Assembly: GCA_966112615.1 (NCBI GenBank) | Contig: CBHWDO010000003.1 | Coordinates: 186,001 to 250,000, forward strand | From: Flavitalea sp966112615 | GTDB taxonomy: Bacteria; Bacteroidota; Bacteroidia; Chitinophagales; Chitinophagaceae | DNA: 64,000 nucleotides | Direction: 5' to 3' | Shown: piece by piece, positions 52,481 through 61,658 of the stretch | How the letters are laid out: every line of letters begins with the position of its first letter | Numbering within the stretch: position 1 is the first letter of the stretch | The notes under the pieces: model-generated | The model's database searches: none | What the model saw: the letters and a program-made list of their open reading frames with translations, nothing else | What the model was told of the DNA's origin: nothing | Position numbers and translations under genes: made by a program

Positions 52481-53227
52481 ATGATGGTCAAATGGTTGTT
52501 GTTATGGGTGTTAATGGGAAATGTATCGACTAACGGTGATGTATACCCGAAGAAGAAAGGCGCATTGCGTGTGATGAGTTATAATGTGCGGAATGGGAGA
52601 GGGCTGGATGAGAAGACTGATTTGTCGAGGATCGTGAATGTATTTCAACGCACCCATCCGGATGTAGTAGCTGTGCAAGAACTGGATAGTGCTACGCAGC
52701 GAAGCAATGGAGTATATGTGTTGAAAGAAATCGGTGAGCAGGTAAAGATGCACTATACCTATGGACCTGCGATTGAGTACAAAGGCGGAAAGTATGGGGT
52801 TGGGATCCTGTCAAAGGAAAAACCTTTGTCCGTGCGACAAATTCCTCTCCCCGGCAGGGAAGAGAAGCGAACTTTATTACTGGCGGAGTTTAAGAATTAT
52901 GTACTGGCCTGTTCGCATTTCTCCCTAACGGAAGCTGATCGACTGGAAAGTATTGAGATCATTCGTTCACAGGTAAAAGGTTTTGATAAGCCGGTGTTAC
53001 TTGCAGGCGATCTCAATGATCTTCCCGGATCGAAGATGATCGAAAGCTTATCAGGTGATTGGAAAAACCTATCAGGTACAGCATTTACTTTTCCAGCCAA
53101 TGAACCCAATAAGTGTATTGATTATATTTTCGGATCCGGCAAGATGAAGTTAATTCAGTCTGTTGTAGTGGATGAACCTATTGCTTCCGATCATCGACCA
53201 TTATTCGTTGATGTGAAACTGAAATAA
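52481..53227 (+). CDS. Endonuclease/exonuclease/phosphatase-family protein, probably exported
   Basis: Predicted 248 residues with an N-terminal hydrophobic stretch (MMVKWLLLWVLMGNVST). EEP motifs are complete: VMSYNVRNGRG, VAVQELDSAT (catalytic Glu), LLAGDLNDLPGS (Asp-Asn) and the final SDHRPLFVDV (Asp-His). Members near SusCD pairs often act as extracellular phosphodiesterases or phosphatases on decorated substrates. It is the last gene of the SusCD transcript; a strong terminator follows. Confidence 0.88.
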   Translation: MMVKWLLLWVLMGNVSTNGDVYPKKKGALRVMSYNVRNGRGLDEKTDLSRIVNVFQRTHPDVVAVQELDSATQRSNGVYVLKEIGEQVKMHYTYGPAIEYKGGKYGVGILSKEKPLSVRQIPLPGREEKRTLLLAEFKNYVLACSHFSLTEADRLESIEIIRSQVKGFDKPVLLAGDLNDLPGSKMIESLSGDWKNLSGTAFTFPANEPNKCIDYIFGSGKMKLIQSVVVDEPIASDHRPLFVDVKLK

Positions 53228-53250
53228 CAGATATTAAGATATGATTATGA

Positions 53251-53280
53251 AAAATACTCCTTCGGGAGTATTTTTTGTTT
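53251..53280 (+). terminator. Rho-independent terminator of the SusCD transcript
   Basis: AAAATACTCC (53251-53260) pairs perfectly with GGAGTATTTT (53265-53274) around a TTCG tetraloop, followed by TTGTTTT. It lies 24 bp after the EEP-family stop codon. Confidence 0.88.
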
Positions 53281-53360
53281 TGAGGATATGAGCTTTATTT
53301 GATTAACCTTAACGACTATTAATGCGAAAAATAATTTCATATTACTCTAAAATAAATCAA

Positions 53361-53477
53361 ATGAAAATTAAATACCCTGATGAATGGGATCCTTCTCAAA
53401 TGAATGAGATGAGTTGGTGGATGTGGATATTGGTTGTGATAGTTGTAGGTGTTTTATATATGATATATTACTATTAA
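53361..53477 (+). CDS. Small single-helix membrane protein (38 residues)
   Basis: An ATG at 53361 opens MKIKYPDEWDPSQMNEMSWW, then a hydrophobic helix (MWILVVIVVGVLYMIYYY) and TAA. The charged N-terminus and the terminal helix look like a real one-pass membrane peptide. It is 11 bp before the beta-barrel gene. No family is recognised. Confidence 0.5.
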   Translation: MKIKYPDEWDPSQMNEMSWWMWILVVIVVGVLYMIYYY

Positions 53478-53488
53478 GAATAAAAAAT

Positions 53489-54070
53489 ATGATTAAGAGA
53501 TTATTATTAGTTTCAATTTGTTTGGCATGTTTTACATCTTATAGTCAACTTTACAAGAATAATTGGATTTTGGGAGGGTCTGGAAGTTTTAAGCAAAAGG
53601 ATGTTACCTATTCTTCTGCTTCAATTGAGTATGATTCAAAATTTACAGAATTCATCATTTCTCCCAATGCATATTACTTTGTTGCAGATAAATTCTCAAT
53701 TGGAGTAAAGTCTACATTTGATTGGTATAAAAGCAAAGCATATCCTCCTGGTGGCGGCGTTACAAATATGACCCGAATTTCCGGTGGTCCATCTTTACGA
53801 TACTATTTGCTTGAAATTGATAAACAATATAATATAGTTACACAAGCAAGTTTGCAATATGGAATGTTTAAATCAGGAATTGATAAGGGAAACATATATC
53901 AATACTCATTTTTAGGAGGACCAGTTATATTTTTTAATTCATCAGTTGGCTTAGAAATTTTATTAGGATATACCTATAATAAAGAAGATGTCAAAGATAG
54001 GTTTAATGATATAAATAGAGGATTTCAGCTTGAGATAGGTTTCCAATATTATTTAGAGAATAAAAATTAA
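53489..54070 (+). CDS. Outer-membrane beta-barrel protein, hypothetical
   Basis: Predicted 193 residues with a signal peptide (MIKRLLLVSICLACFTSYSQ) and alternating strands ending in aromatic residues (FQLEIGFQYYLENKN), as in OmpW/OmpA-like small porins of Bacteroidota. Function unknown. ATG 53489 is chosen for the signal peptide; an upstream in-frame start at 53414 adds a segment with no such character. The region is clearly AT-richer than the SusCD genes. Confidence 0.75.
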   Translation: MIKRLLLVSICLACFTSYSQLYKNNWILGGSGSFKQKDVTYSSASIEYDSKFTEFIISPNAYYFVADKFSIGVKSTFDWYKSKAYPPGGGVTNMTRISGGPSLRYYLLEIDKQYNIVTQASLQYGMFKSGIDKGNIYQYSFLGGPVIFFNSSVGLEILLGYTYNKEDVKDRFNDINRGFQLEIGFQYYLENKN

Positions 54071-54072
54071 TT

Positions 54073-54231
54073 ATGAAAAAATATATTTTACAAATTTTAA
54101 TTTTCTTTAGTTTAAATGACAGCTTTTCACAATCTATATCACCTTTGGAATCTTCTGAATTATGTCCAAATGTAGATTTTGTTTTTACTGTTACTGTCCC
54201 AGGAATAAACCCAAACGTAATTCTCTTGTAA
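54073..54231 (+). pseudogene. Secreted-protein gene truncated by the IS3 element
   Basis: The frame gives a signal peptide (MKKYILQILIFFSLNDSFSQ) and the beginning of a mature domain (ELCPNVDFVFTVTVPGINPN), then ends at a TAA lying inside the left inverted repeat of the insertion element. The opening resembles large Bacteroidota secreted proteins, so most of the gene is missing. No continuation was found right of the element, so a deletion probably accompanied the insertion. Confidence 0.65.
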
Positions 54232-54299
54232 GCTTCCCCAACCTTCGGCCATTTGTAAGTTAGGTTAACAAAATGAATGTTAACTTTAATCTTTAAAAC

Positions 54300-54524
54300 A
54301 TGAAAAAGAGATTTAAGGAAAGCTAGATTGTGGCAGCCATCAAGAAACATGATCCAGGTACTAGCATTAAAGAAGTTTGTCACGCGATTGGTATTAGTGA
54401 AGTTACATTTTATAACTGGAAGGCAAAGTATGGTGGTATGGAAGCTAGTGATTTTGCCAGGATGAAGGAGTTGGAAAAAGAGAATGCCGCAATTAAGAAG
54501 ATGTTTGCTGAAGTGAGCATTTAA
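54300..54524 (+). pseudogene. IS3 OrfA remnant (helix-turn-helix, broken)
   Basis: From the expected ATG at 54300 the frame reads MKKRFKES, then an in-frame TAG (probably a former CAG), then IVAAIKKHDPGTSIKEVC, AIGISEVTFYNWKAKYGGME and KELEKENAAIKKMFAEVSI before an early TAA. The C-terminal part that should continue (LENRALKDVIEKK-type) appears shifted. OrfA normally binds the IS ends. Confidence 0.8.
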
Positions 54525-54571
54525 ATCCTTACAATGAAAAACTTCATCGAAAAAAAGTTGTAACGCCCCAA

Positions 54572-55494
54572 GAGAAATGGGAAGCTGTAGAATATTTTGT
54601 TTCTCAGGAACAGCTAAATAACAGCCAGCCCTGTAAAATGGTAGGATTGTCCCTAACCACTTATCAGTACAAAAAAATTACCAGAGATGATAGTGAAGTT
54701 CAATAGGCATTAACCATGCTTGCTACTAACCATGCTGCATAGAATTTTGGCAGTGCTGTTATCGTCTTTGGAACAGAGGTCATTGGTGAAATCACAAAAT
54801 AATTTACAGAGTATACACCGGGATGAAATTAAACATTAGAAGGCGTGCAAAGAAACGTTTGCCTCAACGAGTGAAGCAATCACTCAGTGCGCCAGTAGCA
54901 CCTAATCAGTTTTGGAGCATCGATTTTATGAGTGATAGCTTAACGGATGGCAGGCGCTTCCGCCTGCTTAAGATTATGGATGATTATTACCGAGAATCAT
55001 TAGCCATGGAAGTGGATACATCGTTGCCTTCATTGAGGATGACCAGGGTAGTGGATAGAATAATAGCTGAAAGAGGTTGTCCGGCAAACATAAGATGTGA
55101 AAATGGCTCTGAGTTCATCAGTCATAAGTTAGACGAATGGTGCTGTCATGAGAGCCGCAGGATCACACTTAAATTTATTCAGTCAGGAAGGCCAATGCAA
55201 AATGCGTACATAGAAAGAAAGAATGGAAGTATACGAAGAGAATTACTGAATGCCTACCTTTTCAATAGCCTTGCTGAAGTCCGAATAATGAGTGAAGAAT
55301 GGAGAATGGATTATAACATGGAAAGACCGCATAAATCCTTAGGTTATTTGTCTCCATTAAAATATGCAGATCACAAGGAAGGAAAGGTAGCTTTATCCAC
55401 ACCGGCAAGCGAAACATTAAAAAAAATTGAAGCGAAGCCGATTGTAGCTAAAGCGGTTGATCAAAAGAAAATTAAATTTGAAAACCCTAACTAA
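54572..55494 (+). pseudogene. IS3 OrfB transposase remnant (integrase core)
   Basis: The N-terminal region (KWEAVEYFVSQEQLNNSQPC, KMVGLSLTTYQYKK) contains two in-frame stops (near 54703 and 54740) and is out of frame with the rest. From 54823 the integrase core is open: WSIDFMSDSLTDGRRFR holds the first Asp, NIRCENGSEFISHK has Glu where the second catalytic Asp should be, and AYIERKNGSIRRELLNAYLF holds the final Glu. The motif change and stops show the transposase is inactive. Confidence 0.82.
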
Positions 55495-55582
55495 CAAGTG
55501 GCATTAAAAAAGGGGGAGCTTACAGAAGAAGCTGGACTTCTAAACAGATAATTATTGCACATTAACTATTGTACTGAATAAT

Positions 55583-55620
55583 AGAAGCTGTATCAAATGG
55601 TTGATGCAGCTTCTTTTATT
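55583..55620 (+). terminator. Hairpin terminator after the IS element
   Basis: AGAAGCTGTATCAA (55583-55596) pairs with TTGATGCAGCTTCT (55601-55614) with one G-T pair and a short loop, then TTTATTTTA. It probably belonged to the gene truncated by the insertion sequence. Confidence 0.7.
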
Positions 55621-55683
55621 TTACCCTATAGCAAATTTTCCATCTCCCCCAATTTCTTTATATTTATCCAGTAGCTATTGTAT

Positions 55684-56754
55684 ATGAAGAAACTTCCTGA
55701 GATCATTACCGACCCGGTTTACGTGAAACCAGCTTCCTTTAACGCACTCGATCGGTTCTTCCTGAAACTGATCAGGGATGAACGCGATCTGCCCTTTATC
55801 CGACTCACACTGGCTTCTTCACTGGTGCTGATTCCATTGGGCATCTCGCTGTACTTTCTGCAAGCCGGAACCTGGATCTGGTGGACAATCACCATCATCT
55901 ATCTCTTCGTCAACAACTTTGTGTACAAGGGTCCCTTCGGGTTGATGCTTCACTGTACCAGTCACCGGGCGCTCTTCAAAAAGGATTACAGCATCCTCAA
56001 TTATTATATTCCCTGGATCCTTGCACCTTTCTTCGGTCATTCTCCGGAAACCTATTTTGCACACCATATCGGTATGCATCATTCGGAAAATAATATGGAG
56101 GAAGATGAAAGCTCCACCATCAGCTACAACCGTGATTCCCTCCGGGGCTTCACACATTACTTCCTGAAGTTCCTGTTCTTTTCCATCTATAATTTGCCAG
56201 CTTATTTCATTCGGAAAAGAAGAAGGAAATTTCTGAACAAGTATATGCGCGGTGAGCTGCTGTTCTTCACATTCTGTATTGCCTTATGTTTTATCAGTTG
56301 GCAGGCGACCCTGGTAGTTTTTATCATCCCAATGTTTACATTCCGGCTGGTGGCTATGATGGGTAACTGGGCACAGCACAGTTTTGTGGATCAGCAGGAG
56401 CCCGACAATGAATTCAAGAACAGCATTACCTGCATCAATACCAAGTACAATGTCAAGTGCTGGAACGATGGTTACCATATTAGTCACCATGAACGTCCTG
56501 CTATGCACTGGACCGAACATCCTGTACACTTCAAGAAGACACTTAATGAGTATGTGGAAAATAAGGCCATCGTGTTCGATTCCATTCACTTCCTGCATGT
56601 GTTCATCTACCTGATGCGCAAGCGCTACGACCTGCTCGCGAAACATTATGTTGATCTCGACGGGCGCTTTGCCAATGATAAGGAAGTGGAGGCCTTCCTG
56701 GTTAGTCGTACCCGAAGAGTTGAGCCACAGGCCCGACTCTCTATTGCCGGCTGA
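55684..56754 (+). CDS. Membrane fatty-acid desaturase-like protein
   Basis: Predicted 356 residues with four or more hydrophobic segments. Histidine boxes of the desaturase/hydroxylase superfamily are present: HCTSHRALF, FAHHIGMHHSENN and GYHISHHERPAMHWTEHPVH. These bind a di-iron centre, so the enzyme probably inserts a double bond or hydroxyl into a lipid acyl chain. The ATG at 55684 is preferred to a TTG two codons earlier. It is 17 bp upstream of the CHAP-like gene. Confidence 0.82.
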   Translation: MKKLPEIITDPVYVKPASFNALDRFFLKLIRDERDLPFIRLTLASSLVLIPLGISLYFLQAGTWIWWTITIIYLFVNNFVYKGPFGLMLHCTSHRALFKKDYSILNYYIPWILAPFFGHSPETYFAHHIGMHHSENNMEEDESSTISYNRDSLRGFTHYFLKFLFFSIYNLPAYFIRKRRRKFLNKYMRGELLFFTFCIALCFISWQATLVVFIIPMFTFRLVAMMGNWAQHSFVDQQEPDNEFKNSITCINTKYNVKCWNDGYHISHHERPAMHWTEHPVHFKKTLNEYVENKAIVFDSIHFLHVFIYLMRKRYDLLAKHYVDLDGRFANDKEVEAFLVSRTRRVEPQARLSIAG

Positions 56755-56771
56755 CACCAAACCCGCCTTGT

Positions 56772-57578
56772 ATGATCAAGGAATCTTATAAGAAGGAGCT
56801 GTCGATCACTGCTCCCCTCAAACTGCAGGCTGCTGCTTCCAAAAAAGATGTTTTGAAGCTGCAGTCGTGGATCGTTCTGCATGAAATGGCCCGACCGGGC
56901 TCGTCTTCCATGATCGCCATCGACGGCGATTTCGGATCTGCTACCGACCAGGCTGTCAGGAATTTCCAGCGAAACAAAGGCCTTCGAGCTACCGGCGTGG
57001 CAGATCAGAAACTCTTCGACCTGCTATCTGCACCTTTAAAAGAAGCATTTACAAAAAGAATGGAAGGAGCAGGAATCAGGGAGTTGGTAGTGAATGCAGC
57101 AGAACAGCACCTTTCCAGCCATCCCTTCGAACTAACGATTAAGCTCCAGGCTAATAGCGGTCCCTGGGTTCGGGCCTATATGGACGGAAATGAAGGACAA
57201 TCCTGGTGGTGGTGCATGGGTTTCGTTCAGACCATCATCGACCAGGCATTTTCCCAGCAGGGAAGGAGTTTTAAGGAAATCATGCCGCTGACCTACAGCT
57301 GTGATACCGTGGGCATGCATGCACTGAATAAAGGAAAATTGATCCGGTTCTCACAGGTGAGGTCAAACCCGGGTAAGGTTCAACCTGGAGATATTTTCCT
57401 GGTTCAAAAATCGCCTTACGACTGGATCCACACCGGGATCATCACGAAAGTAGGCAATGATACCTTCGAGACCATCGAGGGAAATACCAACAGGGAAGGA
57501 TCCGCAAACGGAGACAGGGTTTTCAGAAGGATCCGGAATTTCAGGGCCGGGAAACTGGACGTTTACAGCTGGGAATGA
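56772..57578 (+). CDS. Peptidoglycan-binding domain plus CHAP-like domain protein
   Basis: Predicted 268 residues. Residues about 25-85 are a PG_binding_1 repeat (IAIDGDFGSATDQAVRNFQR). The C-terminal part is CHAP/NlpC-like with Cys148 in SWWWCMGFVQT and His220 in YDWIHTGIITKV, then ETIEGNTNREG. The pair Cys-His suggests a peptidoglycan amidase or endopeptidase; no clear signal peptide is visible, so it may be a phage-type endolysin or exported in another way. Confidence 0.8.
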   Translation: MIKESYKKELSITAPLKLQAAASKKDVLKLQSWIVLHEMARPGSSSMIAIDGDFGSATDQAVRNFQRNKGLRATGVADQKLFDLLSAPLKEAFTKRMEGAGIRELVVNAAEQHLSSHPFELTIKLQANSGPWVRAYMDGNEGQSWWWCMGFVQTIIDQAFSQQGRSFKEIMPLTYSCDTVGMHALNKGKLIRFSQVRSNPGKVQPGDIFLVQKSPYDWIHTGIITKVGNDTFETIEGNTNREGSANGDRVFRRIRNFRAGKLDVYSWE

Positions 57579-58049
57579 TCAGCCTGCGATGTTTGGAGAG
57601 CTGGCATCTTCCTCGTAACGGCCACTTTTCTTATCCAGCAGGATTTTGTAAACCACCCCGTTCACTTCATTGCCGCCATTAGTGAATGGCCAGATATCTG
57701 ATAAATGGACGGTCTGACCGGTAGCCATCGGTAATACCCGGTTGTTCAGGATCCTGATCGCTTCTTTCCGTTCCAAAGGATCGGTGATCTCTTCAAACCT
57801 GCCCCAGGCAATAATGCTTTTCCAGTTCGCCATATTATCGAGAGAATCCACTTCAAAACAGACATCTGGGTTTTTCCGCATCATCTCGATCTTCTTTCCT
57901 TCTTCGGAATGACAATAAACATACTGACCATCATAGGCATAACTGGTTGGAACTACATAAGTTACATTGTCTGCATGGCAACCGATGCGGGCTACCACAT
58001 GCTGAAATAGTAGATCTTCTATCTGCTGGGGAGTGAGTTTTCCGATCAT
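57579..58049 (-). CDS. Pyridoxamine 5'-phosphate oxidase-family (FMN-binding split barrel) protein
   Basis: Predicted 156 residues: HVVARIGCHADNVTYVVPTS, YVYCHSEEGKKIEMMRKNPD, VCFEVDSLDNMANWKSIIAW and GRFEEITDPLERKEAIRIL. This matches small NimA-like/pyridoxamine-oxidase-like flavoproteins. Substrate unknown. It is convergent with the CHAP-like gene with no gap, and the roughly 400 bp to its right hold the start region of the exopolysaccharide locus. Confidence 0.85.
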   Translation of the reverse strand: MIGKLTPQQIEDLLFQHVVARIGCHADNVTYVVPTSYAYDGQYVYCHSEEGKKIEMMRKNPDVCFEVDSLDNMANWKSIIAWGRFEEITDPLERKEAIRILNNRVLPMATGQTVHLSDIWPFTNGGNEVNGVVYKILLDKKSGRYEEDASSPNIAG

Positions 58050-58300
58050 GACAAATCATTTCGCTCAAATTAAAATTTTCACTATTTACCCACAATGACC
58101 TTGCTCAATGGAAGACCTGTAGTTGCCCCTTTAGGAACTTATAATTGGAAATACTTAATTGAAATAGATTGATTTGTTAAGAATTAGGTAATATTACTTA
58201 CGGAATTTCGTTTGTAATCAGTAAATTAACTGGTAAGCGAAAAGTAAAATTACTGTTCCGGAGGTTGTCAGGTATTTGTAAAGTTGGTGCTATTGTATTT

Positions 58301-58318
58301 ACTTAGCGCGATCTAAGT
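58301..58318. promoter_or_regulatory. Inverted repeat in the leader of the exopolysaccharide genes
   Basis: ACTTAG (58301-58306) and CTAAGT (58313-58318) form a dyad 128 bp before the Wza-like start. The 397-bp gap (58050-58446) holds no gene; it is AT-rich and contains a TATTTG-type possible -7 box near 58272. A regulator site or a short leader hairpin are both possible. Confidence 0.35.
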
Positions 58319-58446
58319 AGTATCGTACCTAATTCGCCCGTTTATGAAAATGTACCCATATTCCTCCATGGAGCACTCCTTTTCGTATATCAGTAACAAT
58401 CCTAATTTACTGGTTTCGTAAGAACTAATTTTATTAACTCATTAGT

Positions 58447-59262
58447 ATGAACCAACTAAAAAGATGCCTGGGCATCCTTCCGTACCTGTTAGTTGCAGCC
58501 TTATTTGGCACTTCCTGTAAAACAACTAAGGCTCCCATTTACTTTAATAATGTAAAGGACACTTTGTTCAAAGGAACCAACCAGGACATAGAGCCGGTGA
58601 TCCGTCCGAATGATGTGCTGAGCATAACTGTGACCAGTCTGAACCCTGAAGCTACCGCACTTTTCAATGCTCCGAATGTTGCAGGCGGAGGAGGTGCGAA
58701 TACTCCGATCAGTGCAGCTGCCTCCCCTGGAAGTGGTAACTCCGTAAGCGGATACCTGGTGAATCCGGATGGTAACATCCAGTTCCCGATCCTTGGAAAT
58801 GTTAAGGCTGCAGGCTTTACAAAGCGTGAGTTGAAAGACTTCCTTACCAAAACCCTGATCGACCGCAAGCTCCTGGTTGATCCCATCGTAAATATCCGCT
58901 TCACCAATTTCCGGGTAACGGTTTTGGGAGAAGTGATGCATCCTACCGTGGTAACCGTTCCAAGTGAAAAGATCTCGATCCTGGAGGCTATTGGCCTTGC
59001 AGGAGATATCACTATTTATGGAAAGAAGGATAACGTGGTATTGATCCGTGAAGAAGGTGGAAATAAGATCATCCGCAGGTTGAACCTGAATTCGACAGCC
59101 ATTTTCAATTCTCCATATTATTACCTGAAATCCAATGATGTCATTTATGTAGAACCAAATGAGAACAGGATCACCAGCACTTCAAGTGTTAGAACCTGGG
59201 CACCGGTTGCAGTAAGTGCACTGACCCTCGTGGTGATTGTAATTGATCGTTTATTCCAGTAA
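58447..59262 (+). CDS. Wza-like polysaccharide export lipoprotein
   Basis: Predicted 271 residues. Signal and lipobox GTSCKTTK near residue 24; Poly_export domain (IRPNDVLSITVTSLNPEATA, GYLVNPDGNIQFPILGNVKA), then an SLBB-like repeat (FTNFRVTVLGEVMHPTVVTV) and a C-terminal membrane segment (APVAVSALTLVVIVIDRLF). It forms the outer-membrane or periplasmic channel for exopolysaccharide. The kinase-type partner Wzc is encoded 14 bp downstream. Confidence 0.9.
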   Translation: MNQLKRCLGILPYLLVAALFGTSCKTTKAPIYFNNVKDTLFKGTNQDIEPVIRPNDVLSITVTSLNPEATALFNAPNVAGGGGANTPISAAASPGSGNSVSGYLVNPDGNIQFPILGNVKAAGFTKRELKDFLTKTLIDRKLLVDPIVNIRFTNFRVTVLGEVMHPTVVTVPSEKISILEAIGLAGDITIYGKKDNVVLIREEGGNKIIRRLNLNSTAIFNSPYYYLKSNDVIYVEPNENRITSTSSVRTWAPVAVSALTLVVIVIDRLFQ

Positions 59263-59276
59263 TTAAAACATCTTGT

Positions 59277-61658
59277 ATGAGTGCTTTGCAGGTAAATAGA
59301 AAAAATAAATTTGAAGAGTCGGGAAGTAATGTGTTCAATAAGATGCTGTTCAGGTATCTTCCTTACTGGCCATTATTCCTGGTGATGCTCATCCTCAGCA
59401 TCGTTGTTGCGACCATCTTCCTGAGGTACAGCATTCCAATTTTTGAATCAACCACCACCATCCTGATCAAGGATGAAAAGAAAGGTATGGATGATTCACA
59501 ATTGCTGGAAGGCTTGAATATGCTGGGTTCCAGCAAGATCGTGGAGAACGAGATCGAAGTGATCAAGTCGCGCGGACTGGCTCGTGAAGTAGTCAAGAAA
59601 CTTGGTTTGTATGCACCGATCACGCAGGAGGGAAATGTGATCTCGAAGCAGGCATATACTATTTCTCCAATTCATATCCGTCATAAAAATCCGGATTCAC
59701 TGGTAGAAGCAGCAAAGGTTTACTTCAGCTATGATGCCAAATCAAAGCAGGTAAATATTGGTGATAAGAACTATCCAATGAATAAATGGTCGGCTACTCC
59801 TTACGGTGAGCTGATGTTCATTCCGAATCCATATTATACTGCAGGTGGTGATGATAAGGAAAGTAAATACCCGCTGTTCTTTTCACTGACCCGTGTTAAG
59901 AAGGTTGCGAATAACCTGGTTGGAAGGTTTGAAGTAACGCCTGTTTCAAAGATGGGAACTGTGATCCGTTTAAGATTGAAGGATGCAGTGCCTCAAAGAA
60001 GTGAAGATGTATTGAATGCACTGGTTCAGGAATACAATAAGGCGAATATCAATGATAAGAATGCTTTGGCAGCAAATACCCTTGCATTCGTTGAAGACCG
60101 TTTACATTATGTGGTTCGTGAACTGGATTCAGTTGAAAGCCGCATCCAGCAATATAAAACGCAGAAGAATATCGTTGACATCAGCGAGCAGGGAAGACAG
60201 TTCCTGCAAACTGTAGGCGTAAATGATCAGCGTGTGAGTGAACTGAATGTGCAGATGGCGGTACTCGACCAGGTTCAGCAATATGTAAATGCAAAAGGTG
60301 CTGCGGAAGGAATTGTTCCATCAACACTTGGTGTGAATGACCCAACACTATCGCAGTTGCTGGATAAATTATACACTGCAGAATCGCAGTATGAAAGAAT
60401 GCGCAAGACCACTGCGGAGAATAACCCATTAGTGGTGACTTTGAGCGATGAGATCAACAGGCTGAAGCCTAGCATCCTGGAAAATATTGCTGCACAGCGC
60501 AGGAACCTGGAAGCAAGTAAGCGCAATATCTCTTCTACCAACCAGCAATATTCATCGATGCTGAAAACCATTCCTACCAAGGAAAGGGAATTGCTGGAGA
60601 TCAGCAGGCAGCAGTCGATCAAGAATAATATCTACACCTTCTTATTACAGAAAAGAGAAGAGACCGCATTGTCATATGCTTCAACTGTTCCAGACAGCAG
60701 GCTGATCGATGAAGCAAATTCAACAACAGCACCTGTTAGTCCAAAGAAGCCTTTTGTGTATATGATCGCTGTATTACTTGGACTTGCACTGACCACATTG
60801 ATTGTGTTGATCAAGGAAGTGTTGAACAGGAATATCCTTTTCCGCAAGGAGATCGAGGACCTGACCACAGTTCCTATCATCGGTGAGATCGCTTTTGATG
60901 GATCAAAGCAGCCGATCGTGATCGGAGAGGGCAACAGGAATTTCATTGCAGAGCAGTTCAGGCAGTTGAGAACTTCCCTTGGATACTTAGGTATCAATAC
61001 CAGGAAGAAGAAATTGCTGATGACTTCCACCATTTCAGGAGAAGGAAAAAGCTTTGTGACCGGTAATCTTGGTGTGAGTCTCGCATTGACCGGCAAGAAA
61101 GTAGTACTGATCGAATTGGATCTGCGCAAACCTAAGCTGGCCAATATGTTTGGCATTACCAGGGAAGTAGGGATCTCGAATTATTTTATTGGAGATAAGG
61201 AGCCGGATGAGATCATCAAGCGTACGGAGATCAATCCAAACCTGTTTTTGATCCCATGCGGACCGATTCCTCCGAATCCATCAGAATTGATTTTGAATGG
61301 AAGGATGGAAGAGTTGCTGGCTTACCTGGATACTGTGTTTGACTATATCATTATCGATACCGCGCCTGTGAGCCCGGTTACCGATGCATATATTTTATCA
61401 CCGATGTGTGATGCTACGTTGTATGTTGTACGACACGGATATACTCCAAAATCGTATGTACAGATGCTGGATCACAACAATGCGGTGAAGCCGTTGAAGA
61501 ACCTGGCGATCGTGTTTAATGGAGTGAAGTCGAGGGGTATTGGAAGATACGATTACGGGTACGGTTACGGGCAGAGTTATGGATATGGCTACGGCTATGA
61601 GGAAGGCAAGGGTCAGAAGAAAAAGAAGAGTGTATTGAGTTTCGCGAAGAAAAGCTAG
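59277..61658 (+). CDS. Wzc-like tyrosine autokinase / chain-length regulator
   Basis: Predicted 793 residues. Two membrane segments (about 30-55 and 495-515) flank a periplasmic coiled domain. The cytosolic BY-kinase has Walker A TISGEGKSFVTG (about 584-595), Walker A' VVLIELDLRKPKL and Walker B DYIIIDTAPV. The tail is tyrosine-rich (RYDYGYGYGQSYGYGYGYEE), the site of autophosphorylation that controls polymer length. The domain order is that of a complete PCP-2a protein. A repeat block starts right after the TAG. Confidence 0.92.
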   Translation: MSALQVNRKNKFEESGSNVFNKMLFRYLPYWPLFLVMLILSIVVATIFLRYSIPIFESTTTILIKDEKKGMDDSQLLEGLNMLGSSKIVENEIEVIKSRGLAREVVKKLGLYAPITQEGNVISKQAYTISPIHIRHKNPDSLVEAAKVYFSYDAKSKQVNIGDKNYPMNKWSATPYGELMFIPNPYYTAGGDDKESKYPLFFSLTRVKKVANNLVGRFEVTPVSKMGTVIRLRLKDAVPQRSEDVLNALVQEYNKANINDKNALAANTLAFVEDRLHYVVRELDSVESRIQQYKTQKNIVDISEQGRQFLQTVGVNDQRVSELNVQMAVLDQVQQYVNAKGAAEGIVPSTLGVNDPTLSQLLDKLYTAESQYERMRKTTAENNPLVVTLSDEINRLKPSILENIAAQRRNLEASKRNISSTNQQYSSMLKTIPTKERELLEISRQQSIKNNIYTFLLQKREETALSYASTVPDSRLIDEANSTTAPVSPKKPFVYMIAVLLGLALTTLIVLIKEVLNRNILFRKEIEDLTTVPIIGEIAFDGSKQPIVIGEGNRNFIAEQFRQLRTSLGYLGINTRKKKLLMTSTISGEGKSFVTGNLGVSLALTGKKVVLIELDLRKPKLANMFGITREVGISNYFIGDKEPDEIIKRTEINPNLFLIPCGPIPPNPSELILNGRMEELLAYLDTVFDYIIIDTAPVSPVTDAYILSPMCDATLYVVRHGYTPKSYVQMLDHNNAVKPLKNLAIVFNGVKSRGIGRYDYGYGYGQSYGYGYGYEEGKGQKKKKSVLSFAKKS

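Larger units (their letters stand above)
54227..55524 (+). mobile_element. Degenerate IS3-family insertion sequence
   Basis: Terminal inverted repeats are visible: left TGTAAGCTTCCCC at 54227, right end GGGGGAGCTTACA finishing at 55524, with a few mismatches after the first 14 bases. Inside are remnants of OrfA (54300-54524) and OrfB (about 54572-55494) of the IS3 type. Both carry stops or frameshifts and the DDE triad is altered, so the element is dead. No 3-4 bp target duplication flanks it (TCT left, GAA right), consistent with later deletion next to it. Confidence 0.85.
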
